Shown here: piece after piece, positions 60,383-64,000 of the stretch
Layout: every line of letters starts with the position of its first letter
Position numbering within the stretch: position 1 is the stretch's first letter
NCBI RefSeq assembly: GCF_022695985.1
Contig: NZ_JAAPBF010000005.1
Span: forward strand, 1-64,000
Origin: Streptomyces sp. NP-1717
GTDB lineage: Bacteria; Actinomycetota; Actinomycetes; Streptomycetales; Streptomycetaceae
Direction of reading: 5' to 3'
DNA length: 64,000 nucleotides
Notes under the pieces: model-generated
The model's database searches: none
Told to the model about the DNA's origin: nothing
What the model saw: the letters and a program-made list of their open reading frames with translations, nothing else
Made by a program: the position numbers and the translations under genes

Positions 60383-63220
60383 GTGAGCAAGATGACAGAG
60401 GACCTCACACCGGCCGAGCGTTACGCGGCGGCCCGTATCCGGGCAGCCGAGCAGGCCACCGCACTCGCGCCGTTCCGCGAGATGTACGAATTCGGCCTCG
60501 ATCCGTTCCAGATCGAGGCATGCCAGGCGCTGGAGTCCGGCAAGGGCGTCCTGGTGGCGGCGCCCACGGGCTCGGGCAAGACGATCGTCGGCGAGTTCGC
60601 CGTGCACCTGGCCCTCGCCGAGGGCCGTAAATGCTTCTACACCACCCCCATCAAGGCACTGTCCAACCAGAAGTACGCGGACCTGGCGAAACGCTACGGC
60701 GCCGACAAGGTGGGCCTGCTCACCGGCGACAACAGCGTCAACTCGGACGCCCCGGTGGTCGTCATGACCACCGAGGTCCTGCGCAACATGCTCTACGCGG
60801 GATCGCAGTCGCTGAGCGGACTCGGCTATGTGGTGATGGACGAGGTGCACTACCTCTCCGACCGGTTCCGCGGCGCCGTCTGGGAAGAGGTGATCATCCA
60901 CCTCCCCGAGTCCGTGACCCTGGTGTCCCTGTCGGCGACCGTCTCCAACGCCGAGGAGTTCGGTGACTGGCTGGACACCGTCCGTGGCAGCACCGCGGTG
61001 ATCGTCTCCGAGGACCGCCCCGTGCCGCTGTGGCAGCACGTCTTCGCGGGCCGCCGGATGTACGACCTCTTCGAGGAGAGCACCGACCACGGAGGCCGCG
61101 GCGGGGCGCGCCGGGAGGTCAACCCCGACCTCGTCCGCCTGGCCCGGATGGAGAACCAGAAAACGTACAACCCGCGGGACCGCCGCCGCGGCAAGATGGT
61201 CCGCGAGGCCGACCGGGAGCGCGAGCGCAGACAGCGCGGCCGGATCTGGACCCCGGGCAGGCCCGAGGTCATCGAGCGGCTCGACGCCGAGGACCTGCTG
61301 CCCGCCATCACCTTCATCTTCAGCCGGGCCGGCTGCGAGGCCGCCGTACAGCAGTGCATGTACGCCGGACTGCGGCTCAACGACGACAGCAGGCGGGCCA
61401 GGGTCCGCGAGATCGTCGAGCGGCGCACCGCGTCGATCCCCACCGAGGACCTGCACGTCCTCGGGTACTACGAGTGGCTCGAGGGTCTGGAGCGCGGCAT
61501 CGCCGCCCACCACGCCGGCATGCTGCCCACGTTCAAGGAAGTCGTCGAGGAGCTGTTCGTACGGGGCCTGGTCAAGGCCGTGTTCGCCACGGAGACCCTG
61601 GCGCTCGGCATCAACATGCCCGCCAGGTCGGTCGTCCTGGAGAAGCTCGTCAAGTGGAACGGCGAGCAGCACGCGGACATCACCCCCGGCGAGTACACGC
61701 AGCTGACCGGCCGCGCCGGACGACGCGGCATCGACGTCGAGGGCCACGCGGTGGTCCTGTGGCAGCGCGGCATGGACCCGGGCGCGCTCGCCGGCCTCGC
61801 CGGCACCCGCACGTATCCGCTGCGCTCCAGCTTCCGGCCGTCGTACAACATGGCGGTCAACCTGGTCCAGCAGTTCGGCCGGCACCGCTCGCGCGAACTG
61901 CTGGAGACCTCGTTCGCACAGTTCCAGGCGGACAAGTCGGTCGTCGGGATCTCCCGTCAGGTCCAGCGGAACGAAGAGGGGATGGAGGGCTACCGGGCGG
62001 GCATGACCTGCCACCTGGGGAACTTCGAGGAGTACGCGCGGCTGCGCCGCGACCTCAAGGACCGCGAGACGGAGCTGGCCAAGCAGGGGGCGGTGCAGCG
62101 GCGGGCCGCCGCCGCGTCCTCCCTGGAGAAGCTCAAGCCCGGCGACGTCATCCACGTCCCGACCGGCAAGTTCGCCGGTCTCGCCCTGGTGCTCGACCCC
62201 GGACTGCCCGCCGGGCGGGCGGGCGGACACCGGGGTGTGGAGTACCACGACGGCCCCAGGCCGCTGGTGCTGACCGCCGAGCGGCAGGTCAAGCGGCTCG
62301 CGTCGATGGACTTCCCCGTGCCCGTCGAGGCGCTGGACCGGATGCGGATCCCCAAGAGCTTCAACCAGCGTTCGCCGCAGTCACGCCGTGACCTGGCGTC
62401 CGCGCTGCGCACGAAGGCCGGTCATGTCGTCCCGGAGCGGCACCGCAAGGGGCGCGCGCCGGCGGCCGACGACCGTGAGATCGCCAGGCTGCGCACCGCG
62501 CTGCGGGCGCACCCCTGCCACGGCTGCGACGAGCGCGAGGACCACGCGCGCTGGGCCGAGCGCTACCACCGGCTGCAGCGGGACACCCGTCAGCTGGAGC
62601 GGCGCATCGAGGGCCGTACGAACACCATCGCCCGCACCTTCGACCGGATCGTCGCCCTCCTCACGGAGATGGACTATCTGCGCGGCGACGAGGTCACGGG
62701 CAACGGGAAGCGGCTCGCACGGCTCTACGGCGAGTTGGACCTGCTCGCCAGCGAATGCCTGCGCGAGGGCGTGTGGGAAGGACTCTCCCCGGCGGAACTG
62801 GCCGCGTGCGTCTCGGCGCTGGTCTTTGAGGCGCGCCAGTCGGACGACGCGGTGGCGCCCCGGCTGCCCAGCGGCGCGGCGAAGACCGCGCTCGGCGAGA
62901 TGGTCCGTATCTGGGGCCGGCTCGACGCGCTGGAGGAGGACTTCAAGATCAATCAGGCGGAGGGGGTCGGGCAGCGTGAGCCCGACCTCGGCTTCGCCTG
63001 GGCCGTGCACATGTGGGCGTCCGGCCAGGGTCTGGACGAGGTACTGCGGGACGCCGAGATGCCGGCGGGAGACTTCGTCCGCTGGTGCAAGCAGGTGATC
63101 GACGTCCTCGGACAGATCGCGGCGGCGGCGCCCCGCGAGAACAGCACGGTCGCGAAGAACGCGCGCAAGGCGGTCGACGGGGTGCTGCGCGGGGTGGTGG
63201 CGTACAGCTCGGTGGGGTGA
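60383..63220 (+). CDS. helY: Ski2-like DEVH-box helicase HelY
   Basis: HelY is an ATP-dependent superfamily 2 helicase related to yeast Ski2/Mtr4, and is thought to unwind RNA. The 945-residue protein has Walker A APTGSGKT (60-67, Lys66) and DEVH at 153-156. SAT is in LVSLSATVSNAEEF, and the motif VI segment is QLTGRAGRRGID. C-terminal helical and Zn-type parts include CHGCDEREDH near residue 715. GTG 60383 fits the family; ATG 60392 is an alternative. It is 59 bases after the lipid-kinase gene. In actinobacteria it commonly follows the tat genes. Confidence 0.92.
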   Translation: MSKMTEDLTPAERYAAARIRAAEQATALAPFREMYEFGLDPFQIEACQALESGKGVLVAAPTGSGKTIVGEFAVHLALAEGRKCFYTTPIKALSNQKYADLAKRYGADKVGLLTGDNSVNSDAPVVVMTTEVLRNMLYAGSQSLSGLGYVVMDEVHYLSDRFRGAVWEEVIIHLPESVTLVSLSATVSNAEEFGDWLDTVRGSTAVIVSEDRPVPLWQHVFAGRRMYDLFEESTDHGGRGGARREVNPDLVRLARMENQKTYNPRDRRRGKMVREADRERERRQRGRIWTPGRPEVIERLDAEDLLPAITFIFSRAGCEAAVQQCMYAGLRLNDDSRRARVREIVERRTASIPTEDLHVLGYYEWLEGLERGIAAHHAGMLPTFKEVVEELFVRGLVKAVFATETLALGINMPARSVVLEKLVKWNGEQHADITPGEYTQLTGRAGRRGIDVEGHAVVLWQRGMDPGALAGLAGTRTYPLRSSFRPSYNMAVNLVQQFGRHRSRELLETSFAQFQADKSVVGISRQVQRNEEGMEGYRAGMTCHLGNFEEYARLRRDLKDRETELAKQGAVQRRAAAASSLEKLKPGDVIHVPTGKFAGLALVLDPGLPAGRAGGHRGVEYHDGPRPLVLTAERQVKRLASMDFPVPVEALDRMRIPKSFNQRSPQSRRDLASALRTKAGHVVPERHRKGRAPAADDREIARLRTALRAHPCHGCDEREDHARWAERYHRLQRDTRQLERRIEGRTNTIARTFDRIVALLTEMDYLRGDEVTGNGKRLARLYGELDLLASECLREGVWEGLSPAELAACVSALVFEARQSDDAVAPRLPSGAAKTALGEMVRIWGRLDALEEDFKINQAEGVGQREPDLGFAWAVHMWASGQGLDEVLRDAEMPAGDFVRWCKQVIDVLGQIAAAAPRENSTVAKNARKAVDGVLRGVVAYSSVG

Positions 63221-63231
63221 CGGCCGACGTG

Positions 63232-63255
63232 CGGGGACCGGCCGACCGGTCCCCG
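63232..63255 (+). terminator. Hairpin after helY
   Basis: CGGGGACCGG (63232-63241) pairs perfectly with CCGGTCCCCG (63246-63255) around a 4-base loop, 12 bases after the helY stop. Confidence 0.7.
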
Positions 63256-63402
63256 GTGCCGGCGGGCGGCGGTCGTCCGGTTGAGTGATCTGTCGGCCAC
63301 GTACGGGTGAAACACGCGATTACTCAAGGTAGTTGATGCGACGCTCTCCGTGAGCACCGATTCCGGTGTCCGGGTTCCACGCACTCAACAAGGAGTAGCC
63401 GC

Positions 63403-63684
63403 ATGCGAGTTCGTCAGTCCCTCCCCGCCCTCGTCGGCGCTGTCGCCATGGTCCTGGGCATGTCCACCGCGGCGTCCGCCGCGCCGTCGGCCGCGACCCC
63501 TTGCGGGTACTACTCGACGTCCAGCGACTCGTACTACAACCACTGCACGAATGACGGCTCACGCATCGTCATCGAGGTGGAGGTGTCGGGCTGGAACTAC
63601 GAGCAGTGTGTGGGCCCCGGTATCACCTGGCTCGGCTCGAAGAGCAAGGTCAGTGACGCGTGGTACGTCGGCCGCACCTGCTGA
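63403..63684 (+). CDS. Small secreted four-cysteine protein, perhaps DUF6355-like
   Basis: The 93-residue precursor has a Sec signal peptide ending near Ala-Ser-Ala (24-26). The mature part of about 66 residues is rich in Tyr and Ser, with Cys34, Cys48, Cys69 and Cys93, likely two disulfides. The segment CGYYSTSSDSYYNHC and the ending WYVGRTC look to me like the DUF6355 group, recalled without a search. Its role outside the cell is unknown. ATG 63403 follows AAGGAG. It stands alone between two hairpins. Confidence 0.75.
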   Translation: MRVRQSLPALVGAVAMVLGMSTAASAAPSAATPCGYYSTSSDSYYNHCTNDGSRIVIEVEVSGWNYEQCVGPGITWLGSKSKVSDAWYVGRTC

Positions 63685-63690
63685 CGTCTG

Positions 63691-63732
63691 GTCACTGACT
63701 CACTGACTCACCGATTCGCCGATTCGCCGATG
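63691..63732. repeat. Short tandem repeats after the secreted-protein gene
   Basis: TGACTCAC is followed by TGACTCACC and then GATTCGCC repeated twice. These simple direct repeats sit between the stop and the terminator and look like local slippage. Confidence 0.5.
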
Positions 63733-63736
63733 TCAC

Positions 63737-63774
63737 CGCGGGGCCCGGACGCCGAGAGACGTCCGGGCCCCGCG
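63737..63774. terminator. 15-bp perfect hairpin, two-way terminator
   Basis: CGCGGGGCCCGGACG (63737-63751) pairs perfectly with CGTCCGGGCCCCGCG (63760-63774). It separates the secreted-protein gene from the convergent ADP-ribosylglycohydrolase gene. Confidence 0.8.
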
Positions 63775-63794
63775 GCACGCCGGTCGCGCCGGTG

Positions 63795-64000
63795 TCAGGC
63801 CGTCAACGACTCCGCGAGCCGGGCCAGTTCCGGCGTACGCAGCACCCGGTCCCCGTATCCGGGCAGGACCAGATGGAGCGGCTCCGTCCAGCGGCGGGGG
63901 ATCGCGGAGAAGCCGTACACGGCGCCCGCGAGCGCGCCGGTGACCGCCGCGACCGTGTCCGTGTCGCCTCCCAGATCGATCGCCGCCGCCAGCGACGCCT
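63795..64000 (-). CDS. ADP-ribosylglycohydrolase family protein, 5' part outside window
   Basis: Only the last 68 codons lie in the window. The sequence has GGDTDTVAAVTGALAGAVYG, the signature of the ADP-ribosylglycohydrolase fold, where the aspartates bind magnesium. It ends in ARLAESLTA. Such enzymes remove ADP-ribose from proteins or small molecules, and one branch includes the DraG nitrogenase-reactivating factor. The rest of the gene cannot be judged here. Confidence 0.85.
   Translation of the reverse strand, partial: ASLAAAIDLGGDTDTVAAVTGALAGAVYGFSAIPRRWTEPLHLVLPGYGDRVLRTPELARLAESLTA

Noticed and set aside
1-64000. Insertion sequences, prophage or attachment sites
   Set aside because: No transposase, integrase or phage structural gene was found. 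The only tRNA gene is not flanked by a visible partial copy of itself.

Overview
The window is high-GC actinobacterial chromosome, almost certainly from a Streptomyces. It carries chaplin genes (aerial-hyphae surface proteins), a mycothiol ligase gene, an F420-type luciferase-like oxidoreductase, a glycerol operon led by a GylR-type regulator, and a full Pup-proteasome locus. As far as I recall, the backbone order matches the core of the S. coelicolor chromosome between about SCO1679 and SCO1630, read in reverse. No rRNA, CRISPR array, insertion sequence or prophage was seen. One tRNA (Leu, anticodon GAG) is present.

Layout. 1-3.2 kb: end of a gluconate kinase gene, its divergent GntR regulator, and a coupled pair for mycothiol-linked formaldehyde oxidation (dehydrogenase plus metallo-hydrolase). 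3.2-6.3 kb: tRNA-Leu, an M20 peptidase, chaplins chpH and chpC, and a DUF5703 protein. 6.3-13.2 kb: a hypothetical protein, a large RecD2-like protein that has lost its ATPase motif, an aldo/keto reductase, an LLM oxidoreductase behind a perfect palindrome, and a ferritin-like protein. 13.2-19.5 kb: CorA, then a tight group of histidine phosphatase, DUF3090, a kinase-fold SCO1664-family protein and mshC, followed by a PAC2 protein. 19.7-26.4 kb: an accessory sugar-acid operon (L-fuconate dehydratase-like enzyme, SDR, sugar ABC importer) with a convergent FadR-type regulator sharing an operator motif with it. 26.6-31.6 kb: gylR-glpF-glpK-glpD. 31.9-38.3 kb: metH, a HAD hydrolase and an orphan family-5 solute-binding lipoprotein. 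38.4-43.5 kb: an orphan response regulator, a RecB-type nuclease, an M50 protease with CBS region, trmI, a secreted protein and a ferredoxin.

43.7-57.3 kb is the protein-turnover region: arc (proteasomal ATPase), dop, pup, an endonuclease VII-type HNH gene, prcB, prcA, a LacI regulator and MFS transporter pair, pafA, two FKBP prolyl isomerases, pafB and pafC. Pup tags proteins through PafA, Arc unfolds them into the PrcAB core, Dop removes Pup, and PafB/PafC are, by homology, DNA-damage-response activators. 57.3-64 kb holds two small proteins, tatA and tatC, a lipid-kinase-like protein, the HelY-type helicase, a small four-cysteine secreted protein and the end of an ADP-ribosylglycohydrolase gene.

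Starts were chosen by ribosome-binding-site spacing and family length. Many are GTG, and tatC uses TTG. Several convergent gene pairs are separated by long perfect hairpins that look like two-way terminators. All functions are inferred by reading motifs; no database search was run.
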